From Chamaecrista fasciculata (taxonomy: Eukaryota > Streptophyta > Magnoliopsida > Fabales > Fabaceae): 64,000 nucleotides of DNA. Both the position numbers and the translations under genes were made by a program. Location: NCBI GenBank assembly GCA_003254925.1, contig QANZ01045227.1, forward strand, positions 115,918 through 179,917, written 5' to 3'. Positions within the stretch are counted from its first letter, which is position 1. Each line of letters starts with the position of its first letter. The notes below the pieces were generated by a model. That model was not told the origin of the DNA. It saw only the letters and a list, made by a program, of their open reading frames with translations, and searched no databases. Of this stretch, positions 33,421-46,000 are shown piece after piece.

Positions 33421-36400
33421 CTATGAAGTATGGACACTTTGTTGGTGTTGCTACCTAAAAATAAGAGAAACAACTAAACACAGAAAAATTGTTAGTAAAC
33501 AAAAATGCGTAGTCCTGGGCTGAGGCACGGATATCTCGTTTTCTTTAAGGTAATTCACGCCTCTCACGGGTTGATTTAGTCATATCACCTGGTGCAGTGG
33601 GTACACTAACGCGTTACCTCCAAGATACAACAGCTCAGTACTCGCCTGTTTGATCTATCACCTCTGCACAAAGACGATAAATAAGACTCTCACTCCCACA
33701 CCATTTTTCCTATCCAAATATATAAAATATATATATGTATGTGTCTTAGATTAGTTTTTCACCATGAGCACAACTCTACCATATTTTCTCTATGCCGCAC
33801 ACACATCTCCTTCCACATGTAATATACCTTCTCATATATATACTAAGTTGCCTTTTTAATTGCCTTAAAAACTAATATGGCCGTTGCTTCATATAACCTT
33901 TTAATTATCTTAAAAACCCTCCAACGGCTTCATAATGCCGTTTAACCACATTTATTTACCTACAATTGCCTTCACTATCGCCCATACGTTGCAACGTCTC
34001 TTTTACATGTAAAATAAACATATAATATATTCATTAATTTATAATAATATCCAACAATTCCCCATTTATTATTATAAAATACCATAAATTTTATTTTATT
34101 TATTTTATATAGTTGGATAGAGATAGATTATTATGCATAATATAGATAGCTAAATTGTCTTGAATCTATACTTAGCAAAAATACATATTTTGATCCAGAG
34201 CCAATAGTGGTATACTGATATTCGTCTTGAACTATGACTGCTTAGGGGAGACAAGATACATATATTGCACATAATAATCCAGGTGCATTTTATGAGCCCT
34301 AGCCCGCACATCATATGACCGTGTGCGCATCCTGTTCTTGAATGTGTTTAGAGAATACACCCTGAATATTCTCCTAGGCCCAGCCCCACTCCCACATTCC
34401 AAAGGTGAATTCTGTCAAGACTGCTCCTACAATTGTGAGACTCCACTCTTAAAGAGCTACATATTTCATTGCAGGAAAATGCACGTACACCATAGGGATG
34501 AGTAGAAAATTTGTGCAGTTACCAACCAGCCACTCTATGATTCGTTTTTCCCTTTGAACCAAGTTCTTAGGATCTCTAATCACAAGGTAGGGTTTCCTCA
34601 TAGGTTGCTTATAATCCTATGGGCTTAAAATCATTTATCTCCCTCGATGTATTCCAAACTCATTTTTCTATGTAAGACTTTTGCAAGTGGATCCACAATT
34701 TCTAGTCTTTACATAATTCACACATATGGTATACCATTTCTTTGAGAAAACTTTGTCATGACACTGGCACAATAATTAATTACTTTCATGAGTTTGGATT
34801 TATCATTCGTACTTATTTTAAAGTACTATCACAATATATATAAATTAAATATATTTTTCCACAAGCAACTCAAGTTACTTTTTCTAGCCTCTTCACTAGT
34901 TAATGCTAAAGCTTTAAGCTCAGCTTCTCAACAATAAAATTTTCTTCACCAAAATTTAAATACTAAAATTCTCACAAAACAAATTTCACATTTCGTTTAC
35001 CATATTTGAGCTTGTACCAAAAATTAATAAACCATTCACACATAAAAAATTTCAAGCTCTTAACAAGCTAATTATTAGCTAATTATTCTCAATCAATTCA
35101 TAACACAATTTTTTACCAAAAAATTACATATATAAATCAATATTTCTTTTAGGATACTTTATTTAAGCTCCCTTGACCCCCATTATTTTTTCAATTTGTA
35201 AATAATTCTATACAAAAGTAAAACACAAGGTACAATAATAAACTTTTTTTATTTTACTTAAAAAACCAAACCAACAAGTATGTCACTTGTAAAGAAATAC
35301 AATCACAAGAAAATAAATATTTACAATGACAATTATATTACTTTTCATATATGATCTCTCACATTTTTCTATCATACACTATCTTTATACACGTTGGTAT
35401 ATATATATATATATATAGGCCCAAATTGCTACTCACCATTCAAATGCTTTAATATTCCGGCCAAAAATTCAAATGCTTTAACATGTAATAAAATTGTCTT
35501 AAAATCGTATGCCCCTCACCATCTCAATTATAGTGCATTTATGCATTACATGCTTTTAATTTTTCCAATTGAATTCTAACGGCTCCAACATATAAAACAC
35601 CTATTAATACATATAAGGATAATGAGATGGCAACTTCTATTTGTTTAAAGATAATAATTTTATTCCTCATAAAAAATATTAAATTAAACTTTCAACAATT
35701 CATCAAAAAAAAATATTATAAAATTACCATCACAAACAAATATACACATTAACCACACTAAAGCACACTAGATTTTCATGCACAAATATTAAACTAATTT
35801 TATAAGCACCCAAATTTCACCACTTAGTATATTGATTCGCTAATCATAATATCACATAATTAATTTGATAAAACTCCAATATCTTATTTCAAGATTGAAC
35901 CACATATTAACAAACTTCGTTTCTTCTTTAGACAAGTCCATGAACCAATCATATACTTGTCTAGAAAACTCACATTCATTCACCACCAAGCTTTAAACAA
36001 TATAGTCACAAAGGACATTTTAACACCAAAATCATATTGGATGAAATTGTGCATATATAGCATCACCGTGTTTTTAAATATTTTCATAAACCAACTTTAT
36101 GTAAATAAATCAAGAATACGTGTACCTCTAGTAGAACCTCATTTATATTTCCGGTCATGAAGACATCGACATCATTCTCATTTTCAGTAGCTACTTCCAC
36201 AGAGACATGAATTACTTTAAAATTGTTGGTATTGCTACCTGAAAATAAGAGAAACAACTAAACACAGAAAACTTGTTAGTAAACAAAAATACGTGGTCCT
36301 GGGCTGAGACACAGATATCTCGCTTTCTTTAAGGTAATTCACGCCTCTCACGGGTTGATTTAGTCGTATCACCCGGTGTAGTGGGTACACTAACGGGTTA

Positions 36401-37164
36401 CCTCCAAGATAGAACAGCCCAGTACTCGTCTGTTTGATCTATCACCTCTACACAAAGGCGATAGATTAGATAAGGATCTCACTCCCACACCATTTCCTCT
36501 ATCCAAATATATAAAATATATATATGTATGTGTCTTAGATTATTTTTACACCATGAGCACTACTCTACCACATTTTCTTTATGCCGCACACACATCTCCT
36601 TCCACATGTAATATACCTTCTCATATATATACTGTTGCCTTTTTAATTGCCTTAAAAACTAATATGCTGTTGCTTCATAAAACCTTTTAATTATCTTAAA
36701 AACCCTCCAACGGCTTCATAATGCCATTTAACCACATTTATTTACCTACAATTGACTTCACTATCGCCCGTACGTTGCAACGTCTCTTTTACATGTAAAA
36801 TAAACATATAATATATTCATTAATTTATAATAATATCCAACACACTTTATTTTGACAGCTTGTCGCCATGTCAGACATGTGTTTGTGTCCGACACCCACA
36901 CAACACATATTCATAAATTTCAAAATATCAAATCAATTGTTTTGTAATTTTATCATAACAAACAATAGAAAATAATATCACATATGACATATATTATGAA
37001 TATAATTATAATTTTTGAAATTTTCATCAAAATTTATGGATTTTTAATTATTTATATCTATAAATATATGCCGTGTCGTGTCATATAGTTTTCAGAATCG
37101 AGCGTGTCAGTGTGTCCGTCTTCATATTGTGTTATGTATCTCTATCAATGTCCATGTTTCATTG
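33421..37164. mobile_element. MITE copy D, split by an LTR element
   Basis: The left end CTATGAAGTATGGACACTT (33421) and the right part from 36843 to 37164, ending GTCCATGTTTCATTGG, rejoin into one copy of the MITE family once the 3.4-kb LTR element and one copy of its CACTT duplication are ignored. It is therefore older than that LTR insertion. Confidence 0.65.
33435..36847 (-). mobile_element. Coding-poor LTR retroelement (TGTTGG...CCAACA)
   Basis: LTRs at 33440-34056 (617 bp) and 36223-36842 (620 bp) start TGTTGG, end CCAACA and are clearly homologous. CACTT lies on both outer sides (33435-33439 and 36843-36847). The 2.2-kb interior is AT-rich without a usable gag or pol frame. On the minus strand AAATGGGGAAT precedes the left LTR like a polypurine tract, so the element probably reads on the minus strand. 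No canonical primer-binding site is left. It could be a LARD-like or internally deleted copia element. Confidence 0.8.
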
Positions 37165-37338
37165 GCTTAATTGAAAAGAAATAGTTCCCTTGAAAATATC
37201 ATATAAGAGTAACAATTTGTTTTATTCTAAAAAAGGTTTACTTAAACAATGATAATCCAAGTAATGACTTGTATCTCTACATTTCTTTTTTGGTTTTCAA
37301 TCAAATAATGCCACTTCACATTTTCTCCGTTTTTCTTT
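37165..37338. other. Short intergenic spacer
   Basis: AT-rich, no feature seen. Confidence 0.4.
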
Positions 37339-39807
37339 GAGTAAAATAACTTTCCGGTCCCTGATTTATGTACTCGTTGACAGATAGGTCCCTGAATTTT
37401 ACCCATTGTACTAGTCGGTCCCCGAATTTTGCAAACGCTGCACTAATGGGTCCCTCCATCATATTGGCGTTAAAAAAATGCTGACGTGGCCATAACGGAC
37501 GCTGATGTGTCCCGTTATGTACTGACGTGTCCCGTTATCGCCACGTCAGATCCCGTTATGTTGAAAAAAAAAATTGTGCCACATAGATAAATAGAGACAC
37601 ATCAGCATTGTTGTAGTGTATTTTTCGGTCCCTGCGTTTTGGCCAGTGTACTTTGCGGTCCTTCATTGATCCAGCCACTTAACCCTCACCAACCTAACCC
37701 AAACTCACATTGACCCAACCCATACACCCTAACCACTAAACCATAGCCACTGAACCCTAACATTAAACCCTAGCCAGTGAACCCATGCACCCAAACCCCC
37801 TAAAACAAAACATTCATTTTTATTTCATTATTCTCAATTTCCCCTCTTTTTCATCATCTTCATTCATTTTAGTCCCAAATCCTCAAAATAAAATTGTAAA
37901 GTACCCCAAAACTCTTTCAAACATTCCAATTTAGTCCTCACAAATATTTAAAACCCTAAACCCCAATCCCCAAACTCTAAAAAAAAGTCTAAGTTAAACA
38001 ATTAGGTCCTTGACTCATTATTCTTAATTCCCCCTCTTTTTCATCATCTCCATTCATTTTAGTCTCAAATCCTTAAAATAAATTGTAAAGTGTCTCAAAA
38101 CTCTTTTAAACATTTCAATTTAGTCCTTAAAAATATTAAAAACCCTAAACTCTAAAACTCTAAACCCCTAAACCCTAAAAAAATTACACATCACAACTTT
38201 TTACACATCATTATAATTTTTCTCTCCCCTTAATCCTTCATCCAAAAATTAAAAAGAAATCCAAAAAATTCTGAAAAAAAAACATTGTTCATCATCTTCA
38301 TTCCTCCTCCTACTCCACCTTCAACCACAAATTTCCCAAATTCCCAACCCTAACCCCATTTACAAATTTTGACTGAATCCAAAATGATGACTCAATAACA
38401 AATCTGGGTTCGCCGTCTCCGTCTGGATGCTTATCATAAATCTGGGTTTGCGCTGGGTTTGGCTTTTGATTCTAAATCTGGGCAAATCATAATAGCGGCC
38501 TTGCTCTTGATTATTGCCTCCTTCTACGCCTTGCTCTTGAAATTGTCACGCATGATAGTGTAGTTTCCGGCGTCGTCCAATGACATATGGGGGATTTGAA
38601 GAATAGCATACCAGTTAGGGTGGTCCTTATCGATGCGGTTTGAGGCGGCGATTTGGACATTTTGAATTCTTTTTTGTTATTGAGTCATCATTTTGAATTC
38701 TGTCAAAATTTGTAAATGGGGTTAGGGTTGGGAATTTGGGAAATTTGTGGTTGAAGGAATGATGGATTGAAGGAGGAGTAGGAGGAGGAATGAAGATGAT
38801 GAACAATTTTGAGGATGAAGATGATGAACGGTGCTTTTTTTTTTCAGAATTTTTTGGATTTATTTTTAATTTTTTGATGAAGGTTTAGGAGGAGAGAAAA
38901 ATTATAATGATGTGTAAAAACTGTGATGCCTAGGTTTTTTAGGGTTTAGAGTTGAGGGGTTTAGTGTTTTAGAGTTTAGGGTTTTTAATATTTTTAAGGA
39001 TTAAATTGGAATGTTTAAAAGAGTTTTGAGACACTTTACAATTTTATTTTAAGGATTTGAGACTAAAATGAATGAAGATGATGAAAAAGAGGGGGAATTA
39101 AGAATAATGAGTCAAAGACCTACTTGTTTAACTTAGACTTTATTTTAGAGTTTGGGGTTTGGGATTTGGGACTAGGGTTTTAAATATTTGTGAGGACTAA
39201 ATTGGAATATTTGAAAGAATTTTAGGGCACTTTACAATTTTATTTTGAGGATTTGGGACTAAAATGAAAAAAAGATGATGAAAAAGAGATGAAATTGAGA
39301 ATAATGAAATAAAAATAAGTGTTTTGTTTTAGGGGGTTTGGGTGTATAGGTTCACCGGCTAGGGTTTAATAGTTAGGGTTCAGTGGCTATGGTTTAGTGG
39401 TTAGGGTGTATGGGTTGGGTCAATGTGAGTTTGGGTTAGGTTTGTGAGGGTTAAGTGGCTGGTTCAACTCAGGGACCTATTAGTACATTGGCCGAAATGT
39501 GTGTTTTGGCCAGGGACCGCAAAGTGCACTTTAAAAATGCTGATGTGTGGCTATTTATCTGATGTAACACAAATTTTTTTTTTGAACATAACGGGATCTG
39601 ACGTGGCTATAACGGGACACGTCAACACATAACGGGACACATCAGCATCCGTTATGGCCACATCAGCTTTTTTGTAACGCCAAATGACAGGAGGACCAAT
39701 TAGTTAGGCGTTTGTAAATTTCGAGGACCGGCTAGTACAATGCATAAAATTCAGGGACCTATCTGTCACTGCGTCCAAAATTGAGAGACCGGGAAGTTAG
39801 TTTACTC
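37339..39807. mobile_element. Second long-TIR element with telomere-like words, upstream of MLO
   Basis: Begins GAGTAAAATAACTTTCCGGT and ends with the complement of GAGTAAACTAACTTCCCGGT. Inverted arms of about 1.2 kb carry GGTCCCTGAATTT modules, CCCGTTATG repeats, ACCCTAA-rich stretches (about 37690-38170 and the inverted 38940-39430) and a C/T-rich inner part. It belongs with the element at 302-2434. Target duplication not recognisable, no coding capacity. Its right end is about 270 bp upstream of the MLO start codon. Confidence 0.78.
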
Positions 39808-40080
39808 CCATTACAATCAACAAAAATTACTTTTCAATTCAGCATCGTTGAAGGACAAGCGTTCGAACTACATTCTTCCACTGTGACTGCTTCTTCGTCA
39901 TCACTCTTGACCTTTTATACCTCTCTTTGGTTCCAATTTTTCATGAAATGCTATAAAGCTTGTTCCTTTGTTGTCTTCTGAGGAACCCCATATAATTTGG
40001 GGGGTTACTGAAGCCAATTTTGAATCACTTTCAGTGTTTCTCTGTGTGGGTGTTCTGTTTTTTTCCATACCCATCTCGAA

Positions 40081-43000
40081 ATGTTGTTTCTTCGTGTGTT
40101 CTTTCTGGTTTGCTGTGGAGGTCTGGCTATGGCAGCGAGTGATAGTAGTAGCAGCGGTACGAGGGAGCTTGATCAGACACCAACGTGGGCTGTTTCTGTT
40201 GTCTGTACTGTGTTTATCTTGATATCCATAACTTTGGAAAAGAGTCTTCACAAAGTAGGAACGGTATGTCATGAATCATGAATGAAATGAAACCTTCGTG
40301 ATTAGTAGTAACTAAGGCTTTGATTGTGCGTTTCCCCATGATTTTAACTATTTTAGTTTCGCCCAGTCTTGTTTTTGGTAGTGATTATAAAATTAATACA
40401 AATTTATTATCTCTATTTTCAATACATAACTTGAGCTACAGTGCAAGATAGCTGTTTGTTTTTCAATTACAAACTCATTAAAAAAATATTATTTTATTAC
40501 AACATCATTTCATTACATTTTTTATACTCAATTACTAGCATACCTCTACTCAAATATCTATAATTACCTATACTTTAATATAAATATAAAAAAAATTATT
40601 TGGCAAAATAGTAATTTTCAATACTCTCGTTTATTACACTTACAACTTTCTCTCTCCATTCATTATTTCTTACTATTTTTTTTTCTTTTTTTCTTACTCA
40701 CATCCCTCTCTCTCATATATATATATACTAGGAGCTTTGCGTGCCCTAACGGGCACGCAAATATATATGTAAAATAAATAAAGGACTAAATTGTTAACTT
40801 AGTAAAGAAAGAGAGACCAAATAGTAAATTTTATTTTATTTTTAATTTCATAGACTATAGTTTTAAACATGGACGACCAGATAGGGGTGGAGCCATATAA
40901 TATAAGATATATATTTTGTATATATGCACACTCTCACGTGTATATATATATATATAATGTAATAATATATAAATATTTTTTATTTTACAAAATAGATTAT
41001 ATTATATTATATATAATTTGTACTAATTTACTTAAAAAATTTATTTTAATCATTGGAATTATACCAACACATCAAATATACCCAAAAAATATACATTTTG
41101 GTCCTTTCTCTAGGATATATATGGGTAATATTTTTTGTAGTATAAAAATTTAAAAATAAAATTAAAAAACAATAATCTTTTAAATAAATTATTATTTTCA
41201 TATAATTATCTTATTTTTTTTTATGTACGGTATACTGTTGAAATTATTTATCAAATTCTGCATAACAATTTGTTGTTAGTTGAAGATAAATTATTTGGTC
41301 CATGAATTTGTAAATATTATTCTTCTATTTTGGTCCCAGAATATATTTTTTGGTCATCGAATTTGAGAAAGAAACCGAACCGTTGATAAATGCGATTTTT
41401 TATAGGCCGAGACAACATTTCACTTCGTAAGGACCGATTCTTTGAATCGATATAAAATCGTCAACCAAATAGAAGGTTTTTAAAATTTCCATGTTATTTA
41501 CATTTTGGTCCTTTTCATTTCATTACATAAAGCAACTTCAACCTTCACTACAAATATTCATCTTTAGCACACATTTCAAGACAATTTCATTTCATAACAA
41601 GTTAACAACCACAACCAAAAGTCAAAATATTATTTCCTTCTCTTTATTTTATTTCATTATGAACTACCAATTTTACCCCTATACAATTTTTAAAAACCCA
41701 TATAATTATTTCAATCAACCACAATCATTACATACCCTTTTACATAATTTCACACTATTTTTTTCATTACATCTCAAACAATCCAAACACCATTTTACAT
41801 TTCATTTTCATTACATAATTTTCTCGTTATCATTTCATTACCTGAAATCATCATTTCATTACATACTTATATCCCAATCACACCCTAAGTTTTCCTTCCC
41901 CTTGCTCAGTCTATGAATTAGCTATGGAGTTTTGTACATTGTTGGTTCTGTGTTTGCTGTTTAGGTTGTTCTGTAAATGTTCTGTTTAACAAGTGGGGTT
42001 CTCGTGTTCTTGCAACTTGCTAGTTTGAACATTTTTTTGCTTTTAGCAATAGTGACAGCTTTTGAGGACTTTTTAATGACGTTTAATTAAGGTCATTAGA
42101 GTTCCTGTCTGTCTGTCTGACTGTCTGTTTTTTATGGTTCCGTCTTTAGTCTTTTTAATTGTTAAAATTTTGTTAACTCGTAGAACTATGCATAATAGAG
42201 GCGTTAATTCACATGGATTAGAGACTTTCTTATGAACTGTGTCTCTTCTCTTTCAGTGGTTAAGAGCAAAGCACAAGAAAGCTCTGCTTGAAGCTCTGGA
42301 TAAGGTCAAAGCTGGTAAGAGTTTAAGAATTACTAGTTATGCTTATGACATTGGACTTGAATTTTCTTCTTGTCTTATCATGTCTTTGGGAGCTTTGTGT
42401 GAAAGAAAAAGATACACATGTTTGACTCTTATATATTTTTTTCCCCCTCTTTTATGCAGAGCTGATGATTTTAGGTTTCATATCATTGTTCCTGACTTTT
42501 GCTGAGAGCTACATTATTAAGATATGTATTTCTTCAAAGCTAGCAGACACGATGCTGCCATGTGCATATGATGGTGCCAATGATAATGAAGGCGAAAATC
42601 GCAGGAAGCTTCTGTCTCTTGAGCGTAGATATTTAGCATCTGAATCTAGTAGCTCTAACAGTTGCAAGAGTGTAATTATATATCTCCCTCTCTTGATCTT
42701 TTAACAACTAAACTCATTGTTCAATTGGCATAGACAGCAAGAAATGGGAACAATTCTCAGATGAAATGGTTACTTCTGTTTCAAGATAATTATAGTTTCT
42801 TGACTTTGTTGTATTAGCCTGTTGATTTTCCGCGTAATGTCAGTCACAATGTGAAATATTGGGTTCTTCAACTTCTGACGATATATGATTTGCTCATGAT
42901 ACTAATGTAATTGCTGTTGTTAATAGGGATATGAACCACTTATATCAGTGAATGGATTGCACCAGTTACACATCCTTATATTCTTCCTTGCAATCTACCA

Positions 43001-46000
43001 TGTGTTATACAGCGCCGTCACAATGTTGCTCGGGAGACTAAAGGTCTGCTTATCATCTATTACATTGTCTATATATATATACTTCAACCGTTTTGTAATG
43101 TCTGTGCAGATTGAAGAAACATGGTTGGTAGTGGTACTCACCTTTTGATTTCTCATTAGTGGAAAATGTTTGTACTTATGGTCATGGGATGAATAGTTTT
43201 TGTCTTCGTGCAATGGGCATAAAAATTGAGTTGACTTCAAACAGAGTTTATGCAACCAAATCTGGCTATAATCTCAGAAAAAATAAAAAATAGCGAAGGC
43301 TTGAATAGGACCAGCTTTTTGTGTTTTTTTCTTGATAATTCCCTCATCTGTTGTTTTGTTTAAACTTACAGTGTTTTGTTCCATTTTGGGTAATGGTTGG
43401 TGTTAAACTGTTAATATATTAGGCTAAGATCATCGTGTGAATGAAATTGTTACCATCTTGATTCATGACAAAGTGAAATAATTTACAGAGTAATGATGTT
43501 GGCTATTTTTTTTTGTTGCACAGATTCGTGGCTGGAAAGCGTGGGAGGCAGAAACTTCATCTCATGGCTACGAGTTTTCCTATGGTAATTTATTTACCTA
43601 TGTGTTTTCTTTCTTGTTTTTTTTTCTTTTCTTGTTCTAGTGTGAAAATAAAAAGCTAGTTCCTCTCTTCACTTTTGAGATGCTAACATGTGTAATGTTG
43701 TGAATTCATGTTTGAAGATCCTTCAAGATTCAGGCTTACTCGTGAAACTTCATTTGTGAGAGCTCATGCCGCCAGTTCCTGGACTAGGATTCCAGTATGC
43801 TTCTACATAGTAAGATCCGTTTCATAAACCTGTTGCTAGATTTCTTCACCTTTATTTGCTTACTTTTTATCAAGAGGATTACATTTTAAAACCAAGATTG
43901 AGGCACAAGACTCCATGGATTTTATTAGAACCATCAAACACATGTAAAATTATTCAAACAAAAAAAAAAATGTGGCATACAACAAACAGATTAGGCAGTG
44001 AGGAAGAACAGCAATGTAAATTGATGTTGCAGATTTTTCATGTTAAGATCAAACATATCATTTCTGACCTCCTTTAACATAGATTTCTAATCTATTTCCC
44101 AATTTCAGGGCTGCTTCTTTAGGCAATTTTACAGGTCCGTGGGTAAAACCGATTACCTGACTTTGCGTAACGGATTCATTGCGGTGAGTCCTTTACCTCA
44201 CGAGTATGTTCTCTTAACATCGATACTGATGACTGACAATGCACTATATATAGGTCCACCTATCTCCTGGAAGTAAATTTAACTTCCAAAAGTATATCAA
44301 AAGATCCTTGGAGGATGACTTCAAGGTTGTTATGGGAGTAAGGTAACACTAGCCTCACATAATGTATTTTCTTTTCTAGTTTGTGAATTTTCGGTATGCT
44401 CACTCTGCTGCACTATGTCACATTGGCAGTCCTGTCCTGTGGGCATCAGTCATAGTTTTCCTCCTCCTGAATGTTAATGGTGAGCTGGTATTTCTTATCA
44501 AAGTCTTATTATTAATTTCTCCCGGTTCTTCAAGTTGAATGCCAAACTAAAAGATTAATGATGGTTTATTATTTTTGTATGATTTTCTTTTCCAGGATGG
44601 CATACAATGTTTTGGGCATCCTTAATTCCTCTCATTGTATGTAGTATCACTATGTTGTACTTCTCTGTATAACATTCACCATATGGCTTAATACATACAC
44701 GATTATGAACCTTCTTATCACTGGTTGTAGATAATTCTGGCTGTTGGAACAAAACTTCAAGCCGCATTGACAAGTATGGCTCTTGAAATCACAGAGAGAC
44801 ATGCAGTGGTCCAGGGGATTCCTCTTGTTCAAGGGTCAAACAAATACTTTTGGTTCGGTCGGCCCCAGTTAATTCTTTATCTCATCCATTTTGCTCTGTT
44901 TCAGGTAAACTATGAGTTTCATTTCACTGACTAGAACCTATAACAAATAGGTAAATTACACAAAAGGTCCTTGTGATTTCGAGATTGGGTCCCTGTAGTT
45001 TAAAAAGTTGCAATTTAGGAATTGAGGTATGCTCCATTAGCAAAAAAGGGCCCCCCGTCCAAAATTTAACGGAAATTTGAGCTAAAATACCATCTTAAGA
45101 CCCTAACTATTAATTTCTATGCATTTGACTCCTTGTTTCTATGAAGGAGGGACTTTGATGTAAAAACAAAAAAATTTCGGAGACTTTGATTCTGACTATT
45201 GAAATATTTTCTGATTTGACAGAATTCAAGGGATCATTTTGTAATTATATTCAACCATTTTTTCAATAGTCAGAGTCAAAGTCTTCAAAAACTTTCTATT
45301 TTTGCATCAAAATCCCTCCCTCATAGAAACAAGGAGTCAAATGCATTAAAATTAATAGTTAGGGTCTTAAATGGTATTTTAGTCCAAATTTCTGTTAAAT
45401 TTTGGACGAAGGGTCCTTTTCTGCTAACGGAGAGAATCCCAGTCCTTAAATTGTAACTTTTCAAACCACATGGAGTTGATCTCAAAATACTCCAAACCAC
45501 AGGGACCTTTTGTATAATTTACCCCAAAAAAAAAATGTGTCTTGTTTCATTTATTCTGGTATATTTATGGTGTCTGAAAACATAGCTTTTATGNACAGAG
45601 AGACATGTAGTGGTCCAGGGGATTCCTCTTGTTCAAGGGTCAAACAAATACTTTTGGTTCGGTCGGCCCCAGTTAACTCTTTATCTCATCCATTTTGCTC
45701 TATTTCAGGTAAACTATGAGTTTCATTTGACTGACCAGAACCTAAAACAAATAGGTAAATTACACAGAAGGTCCTTGTGATTTCGAGATTGGGTCCCTGT
45801 AGTTTAAAAAGTTGCAATTTAGGGATTGAGGTCCTTTTCTGCTAACGGAGCGAATCCCAATCCTTAAATTGTAACTTTTCAAACCACATGGAGTTGATCT
45901 CGAAACACTCCAAACCACAGGGACCTTTTGTATAATTTACCCAAAAAAAAATGTGTCTTGTTTCATTTATTCTGGTATATTTATGGTGTCTGAAAACATA

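Noticed and set aside
41491..41916. 141-codon frame inside MLO intron 1
   Set aside because: Composition is AT-driven (F, H, Y, S, L) and there is no domain or start context.
45595..45708. An extra MLO exon
   Set aside because: It repeats the end of exon 11, lacks an acceptor site and begins at an N; adding it would duplicate a conserved segment of the protein.
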